This document shows positions 1-6,541 of a stretch of DNA of 9,492 nt, piece by piece. The notes under the pieces were generated by a model. The model did not search any database, was not told where the DNA came from, and saw only the letters and a list, made by a program, of their open reading frames with translations. The DNA is from Clostridiales bacterium (GTDB taxonomy: Bacteria > Bacillota > Clostridia > Christensenellales > Aristaeellaceae). Every line of letters begins with the position of its first letter. Position 1 is the stretch's first letter. The position numbers were made by a program, and so were the translations under genes. The stretch spans positions 1 to 9,492 of the forward strand of contig JAAZBR010000058.1 in NCBI GenBank assembly GCA_012513735.1, read 5' to 3'.

Positions 1-5
1 CCATT

Positions 6-1301
6 ATGCGGTTTGACCTGCTACACCCTGCTGACCAGTTGGTGATGATCATGCAGCGCATATACCAATACGGCCTGACCACCACCTCGGGAGGCAACCT
101 GTCCATCAAGGATGAGAACGGCGATATCTGGATCACGCCCACCGGCATCGACAAGGGCAGCCTGCAGCCTGCGGACATGATTCAGGTGAAGCCCGACGGG
201 CAGATCATTGGCATTCACAAACCTTCGGTGGAGCTACCCTTTCATACCAACATCTACCGCCTGCGGCCCGACCTGAATGCCATTGTGCACGCCCATCCAC
301 CCGCCATGATCGCCTTCAGCCTGGCCCGGCAGATCCCCAACGTGAAGCTGATGCCCGATGTGGCGCTGGTGTGCGGCAATGTGGGCATGGCGGACTATGC
401 GGTGCCCGGCAGCCAGAAGCTGGGAGAAAACTTGGCCGAAACCTTTGTCAAGGGCCACAATGCCGTGATGATGGAAAACCACGGGTGCGTGGTGGGCGCG
501 GCCGACCTGTTCAGCGCCTTCAAGCTGTTTGAAACGCTAGTTTTCTCCGGCAAGCTGGAGATGGATGCCAAGAAGCTGGGCGAGCCGCGGGAGTTGGATG
601 CCGCGCAGTTGGAGGCTTTCCGGCAGCCCCGCTACGCTGCGATGGATGAGTTTATCCCCACCCGCTTTTCCAGCGAGGAGCGGGCCGCCCGCCGGGATAT
701 GTGCCGTTTTATCCACCGGTCCTACGATCAGCGGCTGTTCACCAGCACCCAGGGCACTTTCTCCCAGCGCCTGGGGAATAATGGCAGCTTTGTGATCACC
801 CCCTACAACAAGGACCGCAAGTACATGCAGCCTGAGGACCTGGTGCTGATCAAGAACGGCATGGTGGAGGCGGGCAAAACTCCCAGTCGTTCCGTGCTGC
901 TGCACGAGGCCATCTACCAGGCGCATCCCGATGTGGGGTCGGTGATCATTGCCCACCCGCCGGCCATCATGGCTTTTGCGGTGACCGACGCGGAGTTTGA
1001 CAGCCGCCTGATCCCCGAAAGCTATATCAGCCTGCGGGATGTAAAGAAGCTGCCCTACTTCTCCTCCAAAACAAATATTGAGGGCACCGTGGCCGCCTTC
1101 AGCCGCAAGACACCTGTGCTCATCATCGAAAACGAATGCGTGCTGGTGACCGGCAAGAACCTGCTCAACGCCTTTGACCGCCTGGAGGTGCTGGAGTACA
1201 GCGCCCGCGCACTGATTGACACCGGCGACATCGGCCCGGTGGTCAAGATCGACGACAGTGAGGTGGCCGAGATCGAAGAGGCTTTTCACATGAACGACTG
1301 A
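6..1301 (+). CDS. Tandem two-domain class II aldolase/adducin family protein
   Basis: Predicted cytoplasmic zinc-dependent aldolase; in this context a candidate for cleaving L-rhamnulose 1-phosphate (or a related deoxyketose phosphate) to dihydroxyacetone phosphate and an aldehyde. The 431-residue protein holds two class II aldolase folds. Domain 1 (about 8-210) is complete: phosphate-loop-like TSGGNLS at 27-33, catalytic-type Glu76 in PSVELPFH, zinc ligands His95 and His97 in VHAH, and His159 in ENHG, matching the Glu73/His92/His94/His155 set of E. coli FucA. Domain 2 (about 225-430) keeps the fold signature, for example IIAHPPAIMAF, but has Ser296 in place of the Glu, Ile315 in place of the first His, and ENEC (Glu377) in place of ENHG; only His317 remains. 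It therefore looks catalytically dead. E. coli RhaD (274 aa) and FucA (215 aa) have one domain. The ATG at 6 fits the family's N-terminus, but only five bases precede it, so its ribosome binding site and any further upstream start are not visible. A terminator follows 25 bases after the stop. Confidence 0.88.
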   Translation: MRFDLLHPADQLVMIMQRIYQYGLTTTSGGNLSIKDENGDIWITPTGIDKGSLQPADMIQVKPDGQIIGIHKPSVELPFHTNIYRLRPDLNAIVHAHPPAMIAFSLARQIPNVKLMPDVALVCGNVGMADYAVPGSQKLGENLAETFVKGHNAVMMENHGCVVGAADLFSAFKLFETLVFSGKLEMDAKKLGEPRELDAAQLEAFRQPRYAAMDEFIPTRFSSEERAARRDMCRFIHRSYDQRLFTSTQGTFSQRLGNNGSFVITPYNKDRKYMQPEDLVLIKNGMVEAGKTPSRSVLLHEAIYQAHPDVGSVIIAHPPAIMAFAVTDAEFDSRLIPESYISLRDVKKLPYFSSKTNIEGTVAAFSRKTPVLIIENECVLVTGKNLLNAFDRLEVLEYSARALIDTGDIGPVVKIDDSEVAEIEEAFHMND

Positions 1302-1326
1302 GTCATTGCGTCAGTTATCCCGGAGC

Positions 1327-1366
1327 GCAGGAACCCCGCAGACACGCGGGGTTCCTGCATTGTTTT
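1327..1366 (+). terminator. Intrinsic terminator after the tandem aldolase gene
   Basis: A perfect 13-bp GC-rich stem (left arm 1327-1339, right arm 1346-1358) with a 6-base loop (1340-1345) is followed by a T-rich run (ATTGTTTT, 1359-1366). It starts 25 bases after the stop codon at 1301. It separates the upstream aldolase from rhaA, which therefore needs its own promoter. Confidence 0.9.
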
Positions 1367-1384
1367 GCCTTGTTTCCTGTTGAT

Positions 1385-1399
1385 TTTCAAGCGCTGAAA
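1385..1399. promoter_or_regulatory. Inverted repeat upstream of the rhaA promoter, weakly cre-like
   Basis: TTTCA-AGCGC-TGAAA is an inverted repeat with 5-bp arms around a 5-base centre, lying just upstream of the putative -35 box. The central CG and A/T-rich flanks loosely resemble LacI/GalR-type operators and the CcpA cre consensus, but several cre positions do not match. It could be an operator for a sugar regulator or for catabolite control. No regulator gene is present to link it to. Confidence 0.3.
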
Positions 1400-1402
1400 C
1401 TG

Positions 1403-1432
1403 TTGCCGTTCAACGGCTGTGCGTGCTATACT
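1403..1432 (+). promoter_or_regulatory. Putative sigma-A/sigma-70 promoter of the rhaA operon
   Basis: The -35 candidate TTGCCG (1403-1408, 4 of 6 consensus bases) is separated by 18 bases from the -10 candidate TATACT (1427-1432, 5 of 6). The -10 is preceded by TGC, which makes an extended -10. Transcription would begin near 1439, giving a leader of about 115 nt before rhaA. The terminator upstream makes a promoter in this gap necessary, and this is the best match I can see. Confidence 0.6.
1405..1417. promoter_or_regulatory. Candidate operator: inverted repeat inside the rhaA promoter
   Basis: GCCGTT-C-AACGGC is a perfect 6-bp inverted repeat around one central base. It overlaps the -35 box and the start of the spacer, a position where a bound repressor would block RNA polymerase. 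Which regulator binds cannot be told; a rhamnose-responsive LacI- or DeoR-type repressor is a reasonable guess only. Confidence 0.4.
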
Positions 1433-1438
1433 GAAAGC

Positions 1439-1554
1439 CATTGAAATAGCCTGCGCTGATCGCGGAAGATGCGGCAGCGCGCTGGCTGCCCTGCACTTCG
1501 CACGATGCGGGAGGACTGCATCTTTAAGGATGGCAACCGCCATAGGAGGATGAC
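1439..1554 (+). promoter_or_regulatory. Structured 5' leader of rhaA
   Basis: About 115 nt of untranslated leader lie between the predicted transcription start and the rhaA ATG. Three small hairpins can be drawn: GGCAGC/GCTGCC (1473-1478 with 1485-1490), GATGC/GCATC (1504-1508 with 1518-1522, with a GGGAGGA sequence in the loop), and ATGGC/GCCAT (1530-1534 with 1539-1543). The last ends directly before the AGGAGG ribosome binding site (1544-1549), which is 5 bases from the ATG. I recognise no known riboswitch class. The structures are short and could be chance in GC-rich DNA. Confidence 0.35.
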
Positions 1555-2823
1555 ATGTCGGATAGACGGCGCAGCATACAAAAGGGATATGAATACGCCA
1601 GAGAGGTCTATGCGGACCTTGGTGTGGACACGGAGCAGGCCATACAGGCGGCAGATGTCATTCCTGTTTCCATGCACTGCTGGCAGGGTGATGACGTGAC
1701 CGGCTTCGATGGCACGGGCAGCCTGACCGGGGGCATCGCCACCACCGGCAACTATCCCGGCCGCGCCCGCAACCTGCAGGAGCTGCAGGCCGATATTCTG
1801 GCCGCTCTCAGGCTGGTGCCCGGCCGCAGCAAGCTGAACCTCCACGCCAGCTATGCCGTGAAAAACGGCCGTCAGGTGGACCGGGATGCCTACACCCTGC
1901 GGGAGTTTCAGCCCTGGCTGGACTTTGCGGCGGAAAACGGGCTGGGACTGGATTTCAACCCTACCTACTTCTCTCATCCCATGATGGATGGGGATCTGTC
2001 CCTGTCCAGCCCGGACCCTGTCAAACGCCGGTTTTGGGTGGAGCATGGCAAGCGCTGCCGCGAGATCGCCCAGGGCTTTGCCCAGGCGCTGGAACAGCCC
2101 AGCGTGGTCAACTTCTGGATGCCCGACGGCACCAAGGATACCTGTGTGAACACAGTCGCCTACCGGGAGCGGATGACCCGCTCGCTGGACGAGATTTTTG
2201 CTGACCGTTCTGGTATGGATATCGCCCCCTGCGTGCTGGAGAGCAAGCTGTTTGGCATGGGGGTGGAGAGCTTCACCGTGGTCAGCAGCGAATATTCGCT
2301 GGGTTATGCCCAGAGCCGGGGCATTTTACCCTGCCTGGACACGGGTCACTACCACCCCACCGAGATGGTCAGCGCCAAGCTGAGTGCCGTGCTGGCCTTC
2401 CACCACAAGCTGCTGCTGCACATCAGCCGCCCCGTGCGCTGGGACAGCGACCATGTGGTGGCGCTGGATGACGAGCTGCAGCGCATCATGGATGAGATCA
2501 TCTGGAACGATTACCAGAGTCGCGTATACATTGGGCTGGATTTCTTTGACGCCTCCATCAACCGCGTCGCGGCCTGGGCTATCGGCATGCGCAACGCCCG
2601 CAAGGCGTTGCTGTCCGCCTTCCTGGCGCCCGCTAAGGCCCTGCGTCAGGCGGAGGAGGCGGGGGATTATACTGGCCGCCTGGCCCTGCTGGAGGAGCGG
2701 CGCACTTTGCCCCTGGGCGCTGTATGGAACCATTACTGCCAAAGCAAGGGTATCCCCGAGGATGGCGCCTGGCTGCAGCAGGTCAGGGACTACGAGCGGG
2801 CCACGCTGGGGGTCCGCGCATGA
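1555..2823 (+). CDS. rhaA: L-rhamnose isomerase RhaA
   Basis: Cytoplasmic metal-dependent isomerase that converts L-rhamnose to L-rhamnulose, the first catabolic step after import. At 422 residues it is close to E. coli RhaA (419 aa). Family blocks are visible along the whole length: SMHCWQGDD at 39-47, NFWMPDG at 186-192, ESKLFGMG at 229-236, DTGHYHPTE at 262-270, ISRPVRWDSDH at 290-300 and LDFFDASINRVAAWAIG at 328-344. The metal-binding residues known in the E. coli enzyme are all present at a constant offset: Glu229, Asp262, His289, Asp297, Asp299 and Asp329. The start at 1555 has AGGAGG at 1544-1549; a nearer ATG at 1550 is out of frame. It is first in the operon behind its own promoter, and its stop overlaps the next start in ATGA (2820-2823), suggesting coupled translation with the importer ATPase. 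Confidence 0.97.
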   Translation: MSDRRRSIQKGYEYAREVYADLGVDTEQAIQAADVIPVSMHCWQGDDVTGFDGTGSLTGGIATTGNYPGRARNLQELQADILAALRLVPGRSKLNLHASYAVKNGRQVDRDAYTLREFQPWLDFAAENGLGLDFNPTYFSHPMMDGDLSLSSPDPVKRRFWVEHGKRCREIAQGFAQALEQPSVVNFWMPDGTKDTCVNTVAYRERMTRSLDEIFADRSGMDIAPCVLESKLFGMGVESFTVVSSEYSLGYAQSRGILPCLDTGHYHPTEMVSAKLSAVLAFHHKLLLHISRPVRWDSDHVVALDDELQRIMDEIIWNDYQSRVYIGLDFFDASINRVAAWAIGMRNARKALLSAFLAPAKALRQAEEAGDYTGRLALLEERRTLPLGAVWNHYCQSKGIPEDGAWLQQVRDYERATLGVRA

Positions 2824-4388
2824 CGCAGCAGGCACACAGCACCCGGACCCTGGGGCGGGAGACCGTTGCCCCCGTGCTGCAGGTAGAGCATATCAGCAAG
2901 CTGTTCCCCGGTATCAAGGCGCTGGATGATGTGCATTTCGATCTGCGCCCGGGCGAGATTCATGCGTTGGTGGGCGAAAACGGTGCCGGAAAAAGCACGC
3001 TGATCAAGGTGCTGACGGGGGTGCATCAGCCCGACGGCGGCCGCATTTTGATGGACGGCAAACCCGTTGTGATGACTGATCCCCTGGTGGCCCGCCGCCA
3101 CGGTATTGCGGCAATTTACCAGCACCTGGCGGCCTATCCCCACCTGAGCGTGGCCGAGAACATCTTTATGTGCAACGAACAGAGGCAGGGCAAAGGCCCC
3201 TTTATCAGTTGGCGCACCACCCACCGCCGGGCTGAAGAATTGTTACGATCCCTGGGCTCCACCATATCCCCCGGCGAGCTGATGGGGGCCTTGTCGGTGG
3301 CCCAGCAGCAGATTGCGGAAATCGCCAAGGCCCTGTCCCAGGAGGCCAGGGTGCTGATCATGGATGAGCCCACAGCCGCCCTTTCCCGCCGGGAAAGCGA
3401 GGAACTGTACAACATCGTGCGCCGCCTGCGGGATCAGGGCACGGCCATTATTCTGATTTCCCACCGGCTTGAAGATACCTTCACGTTGGCTGACCGGGTC
3501 AGCGTGCTGCGTGATGGACGCTCCATCGGCACCTGGCAGGTGGAGGAGGTGACCGCAGATACATTGGTCAGCCACATGGTGGGCCGAAGCATCGACCAAT
3601 ACTATCCCAACAAAAGCAGCCAGGTGGGGGAAGAGCTGCTGCGGGTGGAGGGGCTCAGCCGCACGGGCTTTTTCGGAGATATCAGCTTCAGCCTGCATGC
3701 CGGGGAAATACTGGGCCTGACCGGGCTGGTGGGGGCCGGGCGCACCGAGGTGGTGGAGGCGCTGTGCGGCGTTACCTGCCCCGACACCGGCCAAATTTAT
3801 CTGAAAGGGCATCCGGTCACTATCCATTCGCCACATGATGCCCTGAAACAGGGCATCAGCCTGCTGCCAGAGGATAGGCAGAAGCAGGGGCTGTTGCTGC
3901 CCTGGTCTATCCAGCACAACATCACGCTGCTGCGGCTGGACCAGCACCTGAAAGGGGGCCTGCTCAGCTATCCCTCCGAGTGCAAGGTGGGGGAAGAGTA
4001 TGTGCGGCTGCTGTCCATCAAGGCGCAGACACCCCAAGAGCCGGTCGAATCCCTTTCGGGGGGCAACCAGCAGAAGGTGGTCATTGCCAAGTTGCTGACG
4101 GCTGATGCCCGCATTCTCATTATGGATGAGCCTACCAAGGGTGTGGATGTGGGCAGCAAGGCGGCCATCTACCAGATCATGGTGGATTTGGCGGCCCAGG
4201 GGTACGGCATTCTAATGGTATCCTCTGAAATGCCCGAGGTGCTGAACCTGTGCGACCGCGCGCTGGTGATGCGCAGCGGGCGCATTTCTGCCATGCTGCG
4301 CCGGCAGGAGTTTACGCCTGAGAAGCTGCTGTCCGCTGCGCTGCCGCTGAGTGCCGAGCGGAAGGGGGAGGAGGTGCTCCATGGCTGA
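2820..4388 (+). CDS. rhaT: Rhamnose ABC transporter ATP-binding protein (CUT2 type, RhaT)
   Basis: Energises rhamnose import on the cytoplasmic face of the membrane. The 522-residue protein has the two fused nucleotide-binding domains of the CUT2 sugar family (RbsA/XylG/RhaT). Domain 1: Walker A GENGAGKST at 52-60, Q-loop Gln101, signature LSVAQQQ at 158-164, Walker B LIMDEPTAAL at 179-188, and switch His215. Domain 2: the degenerate Walker A GLVGAGRTE at 302-310, with Arg replacing Lys as usual in this family, a full LSGGNQQK signature at 412-419, and Walker B LIMDEPTKGVD at 433-443. The ATG at 2820 forms ATGA with the rhaA stop; only a weak G-rich site lies upstream, so translation is probably coupled. 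An in-frame extension starting at 2724 inside rhaA is unlikely. The first 18 or so residues before VLQVEHISKLFPG have no family match. The symbol follows rhizobial naming; E. coli RhaT is an unrelated symporter. The substrate is inferred from rhaA, rhaB and the RhaS-type binding protein. Confidence 0.93.
   Translation: MTQQAHSTRTLGRETVAPVLQVEHISKLFPGIKALDDVHFDLRPGEIHALVGENGAGKSTLIKVLTGVHQPDGGRILMDGKPVVMTDPLVARRHGIAAIYQHLAAYPHLSVAENIFMCNEQRQGKGPFISWRTTHRRAEELLRSLGSTISPGELMGALSVAQQQIAEIAKALSQEARVLIMDEPTAALSRRESEELYNIVRRLRDQGTAIILISHRLEDTFTLADRVSVLRDGRSIGTWQVEEVTADTLVSHMVGRSIDQYYPNKSSQVGEELLRVEGLSRTGFFGDISFSLHAGEILGLTGLVGAGRTEVVEALCGVTCPDTGQIYLKGHPVTIHSPHDALKQGISLLPEDRQKQGLLLPWSIQHNITLLRLDQHLKGGLLSYPSECKVGEEYVRLLSIKAQTPQEPVESLSGGNQQKVVIAKLLTADARILIMDEPTKGVDVGSKAAIYQIMVDLAAQGYGILMVSSEMPEVLNLCDRALVMRSGRISAMLRRQEFTPEKLLSAALPLSAERKGEEVLHG
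4369..4374 (+). promoter_or_regulatory. Ribosome binding site that fixes the first permease start
   Basis: AGGAGG within a GGGGGAGGAGG run sits 6 bases before the ATG at 4381. This favours 4381 over the in-frame GTG at 4351, which has no such site. Confidence 0.8.
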
Positions 4389-5454
4389 GAAAAAACAGGG
4401 CAGATCGCCCATGGTGATGCTGCTCAAGCACCGGGAAATCGGCCTGGCGCTGATTTTGGTGGCGCTTTTTGTACTGGTGGGCCTGCGGAACCCGGCCTTC
4501 GCCACCTTGAGTAACGCGCTGTTCATCCTGGAGGATACCAGTATCATGATCGTTCTGGCCATCGGCATGCTGTGCGTGCTGCTGGTGGGTTCCATTGACA
4601 TTTCCATTTCGGCCATTATGGCCTTTTCTGCTATGACTGCGGGTATTGTGATGAAGGGCAGTCTGAACCAGGCATCGGTGCAGCAGATGGTGGACGGCGT
4701 CATGCAGTCGGTCACCGTGCGCCAGGGGACGCCGCTGATCTGGCTTATATTGATCGGCATCGGCGTAGGTGCTGCCTGCGGACTGGTGAACGGCGTCATC
4801 ATCTCCTATGGCAAGGTGCTGTCTATCGTGGCGACGTTGGGTATGCAGTACATTATCTACGGGCTCAGCCACGTTATCAGCGATGGGCAGGCAGTGTACC
4901 GCAAGGATATGCCGGATGCGTTCTACCAGTTTTCCCGCACATCTCTGTTGGGGCTGAATGCCAAGGTGTGGATCATGCTGGCGGTGTTTCTGCTGTTGTG
5001 GGTGCTGGTGACCTACACACGGCCGGGACGCCGCCTATACGCAGTGGGCTCCAACCCCGAGGCTGCGCAGATGAGCGGCATTGACGCCCGGCGTTCCACG
5101 TTGCTGGCCCATGTCATCATGGGGGCGCTGGCTGGGCTGGCCGGGCTGTTGTACGCCTCCCGTGATACCAAAATCACCCAGGACATGGCCATGGGGTACG
5201 AGATGTATGTTATTGCCGCCTGTGTCATCGGCGGTGTGTCGGTGTCGGGGGGCTCAGGAAAGATCACGGGCGTGGTGCTGGGCGCACTCACCATCGGTGT
5301 CATCAACAACGGTCTGACCATGATGCGGCTGACCGGCAACTCCGAGTTCTGGAAAAAGGCTATCCAGGGCGCGCTGATTCTGGTATCGGTCATTATGAAC
5401 GTGCTGATCCAGCGGGCCCATACACAGCAGATACTGCGCAGGAGGAACATTTGA
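4381..5454 (+). CDS. rhaP: Rhamnose ABC transporter permease 1 (RhaP-type)
   Basis: Integral membrane permease of the BPD_transp_2 (CUT2) family, which forms the transport channel with the second permease. The 357-residue protein has a short basic N-terminal tail, then many hydrophobic segments, roughly at 19-35, 55-70, 75-92, 118-142, 145-163, 195-212, 240-258, 274-287, 296-312 and 327-343. Family marks are GSIDISI at 70-76, the cytoplasmic loop GRRLYAVGSNPEAAQMSGI at 216-234, and VIGGVSVSGGSGKITG at 282-297. Compared with its partner it carries a longer polar loop at about 92-117, probably extracellular. The start overlaps the ATPase gene by 8 bases and the stop shares a base with the next ATG. 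The rhaP label is by gene order; the two permeases cannot be told apart functionally from sequence alone. Confidence 0.9.
   Translation: MAEKKQGRSPMVMLLKHREIGLALILVALFVLVGLRNPAFATLSNALFILEDTSIMIVLAIGMLCVLLVGSIDISISAIMAFSAMTAGIVMKGSLNQASVQQMVDGVMQSVTVRQGTPLIWLILIGIGVGAACGLVNGVIISYGKVLSIVATLGMQYIIYGLSHVISDGQAVYRKDMPDAFYQFSRTSLLGLNAKVWIMLAVFLLLWVLVTYTRPGRRLYAVGSNPEAAQMSGIDARRSTLLAHVIMGALAGLAGLLYASRDTKITQDMAMGYEMYVIAACVIGGVSVSGGSGKITGVVLGALTIGVINNGLTMMRLTGNSEFWKKAIQGALILVSVIMNVLIQRAHTQQILRRRNI
5440..5445 (+). promoter_or_regulatory. Ribosome binding site of the second permease
   Basis: AGGAGG lies 8 bases before the ATG at 5454 and 5 bases before an in-frame TTG at 5451. The spacing and start codon favour 5454, where TGATG joins the stop of permease 1 to the start of permease 2. 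Confidence 0.8.
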
Positions 5455-6488
5455 TGACTGGCGCTCAGAAACCCACGGGCCGCATTCCCGGTTTCCTGCG
5501 CCGCCGCGAATGGCTGCTGGCGGTGCTGATTGTGATCGTCTACTTCGTTTTCAACAGTCAACTGCCGGAAAGCTACACCGTGGTGAACCTGCTCAATCAG
5601 TCCCGGGTATACATGGTGGATGTGGGCTTCATGGCGGTAGGCATGCTGATGGTGCTGATTCTGGGGGATATTGATATCTCGGTGGCCTCCATTGCCGCGC
5701 TGGCTTCCACCGTGATGGCGGTGACCTACAACGCGGGCCAGGGGTTGCCCTTTTTGGTGTCCGTGGGGCTGATGCTGCTTGTGGGTCTGGTCTGCGGGCT
5801 GATCAACGGCCTGCTGGTGACCCGCTTTCACGAGTTGTTTCCCATGATCATCACCCTGGCCACCCAGACCTTGTACCGGGGCATCGCCTACATTATCCTG
5901 AAGGATCAGTCCGCCGGCTCCTTTCCAAGCTGGTTTTCCAAGGACCTGGGCTATGGTTCCGTCCGCATTCTGGGGGTCGAAGTCCCCCTGATGCTGATTT
6001 GCATTTTAGCCGTTTTCCCCCTATACTATCTATGGATACATCGCACGGCCCCGGGGCGCAGAATGTTCGCGGCCGGCACGAACATCACGGCCAGCCGTTA
6101 TTCGGGCGTACGTACCGATCGCCTGAAAATGACGGCCTTCGTATTCAACGGGGTCATGGCGGCAGTGGCAGGCATTTTCCTGTGCTCCCGCACCGGCTCG
6201 GTGAAGTACACCATTGCCGCCGGCTTTGAGATGCAGGCCATTGCGGTCGCCATTTTGGGCGGCGCGTCCACTTCGGGCGGTCGGGGCAGCGTGGTGGGCC
6301 TTCTGTTGGCCCTGGTGCTGATGACGGCGCTGAAGAATGGCCTGATGCTGCTGTACAACGATGCCTTTATCCTCAACCTGTCCATCGGCCTGATGCTGAT
6401 TCTGATCGTGCTGGTGCCTAACCTGTGGAACATGTACCGCAGCATGCGCACACTTCGCCGCCAGCGGTTGGCGATCAGCAAGTCCTGA
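5454..6488 (+). CDS. rhaQ: Rhamnose ABC transporter permease 2 (RhaQ-type)
   Basis: Second BPD_transp_2 membrane subunit, expected to pair with permease 1 over the RhaT ATPase dimer. The 344-residue protein starts with a basic cytoplasmic tail (to about residue 18), followed by hydrophobic stretches at about 20-33, 55-70, 74-91, 98-122, 128-148, 177-194, 226-244, 258-271, 279-299 and 304-322, and ends in an Arg-rich tail. Family marks are GDIDISV at 71-77, PGRRMFAAGTNITASRYSGV at 200-219 and ILGGASTSGGRGSVVG at 267-282. It begins on the last base of the preceding gene's stop (TGATG), so translation is almost certainly coupled. The binding-protein gene follows after 53 bases. Confidence 0.9.
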   Translation: MTGAQKPTGRIPGFLRRREWLLAVLIVIVYFVFNSQLPESYTVVNLLNQSRVYMVDVGFMAVGMLMVLILGDIDISVASIAALASTVMAVTYNAGQGLPFLVSVGLMLLVGLVCGLINGLLVTRFHELFPMIITLATQTLYRGIAYIILKDQSAGSFPSWFSKDLGYGSVRILGVEVPLMLICILAVFPLYYLWIHRTAPGRRMFAAGTNITASRYSGVRTDRLKMTAFVFNGVMAAVAGIFLCSRTGSVKYTIAAGFEMQAIAVAILGGASTSGGRGSVVGLLLALVLMTALKNGLMLLYNDAFILNLSIGLMLILIVLVPNLWNMYRSMRTLRRQRLAISKS

Positions 6489-6500
6489 ATCCGATCCCTG

Positions 6501-6514
6501 CAAGCCACGGCTTG
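6501..6514 (+). other. Small inverted repeat between permease 2 and the binding-protein gene
   Basis: CAAGCC-AC-GGCTTG (6501-6514) can form a short hairpin 13 bases after the permease stop. There is no T-run directly behind it, so it is not a terminator. It might affect mRNA processing between the low-copy permeases and the usually abundant binding protein, or be chance. Confidence 0.25.
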
Positions 6515-6541
6515 TCAGAATATAAAAAAGGAGATCATCGT

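Noticed and set aside
537..1289. A 250-codon open frame on the minus strand opposite the tandem aldolase
   Set aside because: Fully inside a well-supported gene on the other strand, His/Gln/Leu-rich translation with no family match. Treated as a shadow.
1530..1553. A seven-codon leader ORF (MATAIGG) ending one base before the rhaA ATG
   Set aside because: Its only properly strong ribosome-binding sequence (1509-1515) is about 14 bases away, its start codon lies in a small hairpin, and an ORF this short is easily found by chance. It has no run of regulatory codons.
1426..2046. A 206-codon minus-strand frame spanning the rhaA leader and 5' half of rhaA
   Set aside because: Most of it is antisense to conserved RhaA motifs, and it has no recognisable protein features. 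It would also need to read into the promoter region.
2724..2819. A 32-codon N-terminal extension of the ABC ATPase into rhaA
   Set aside because: The extension shows no ABC ATPase similarity and would overlap rhaA by 100 bases; the ATGA overlap at 2820 is the normal coupled start.
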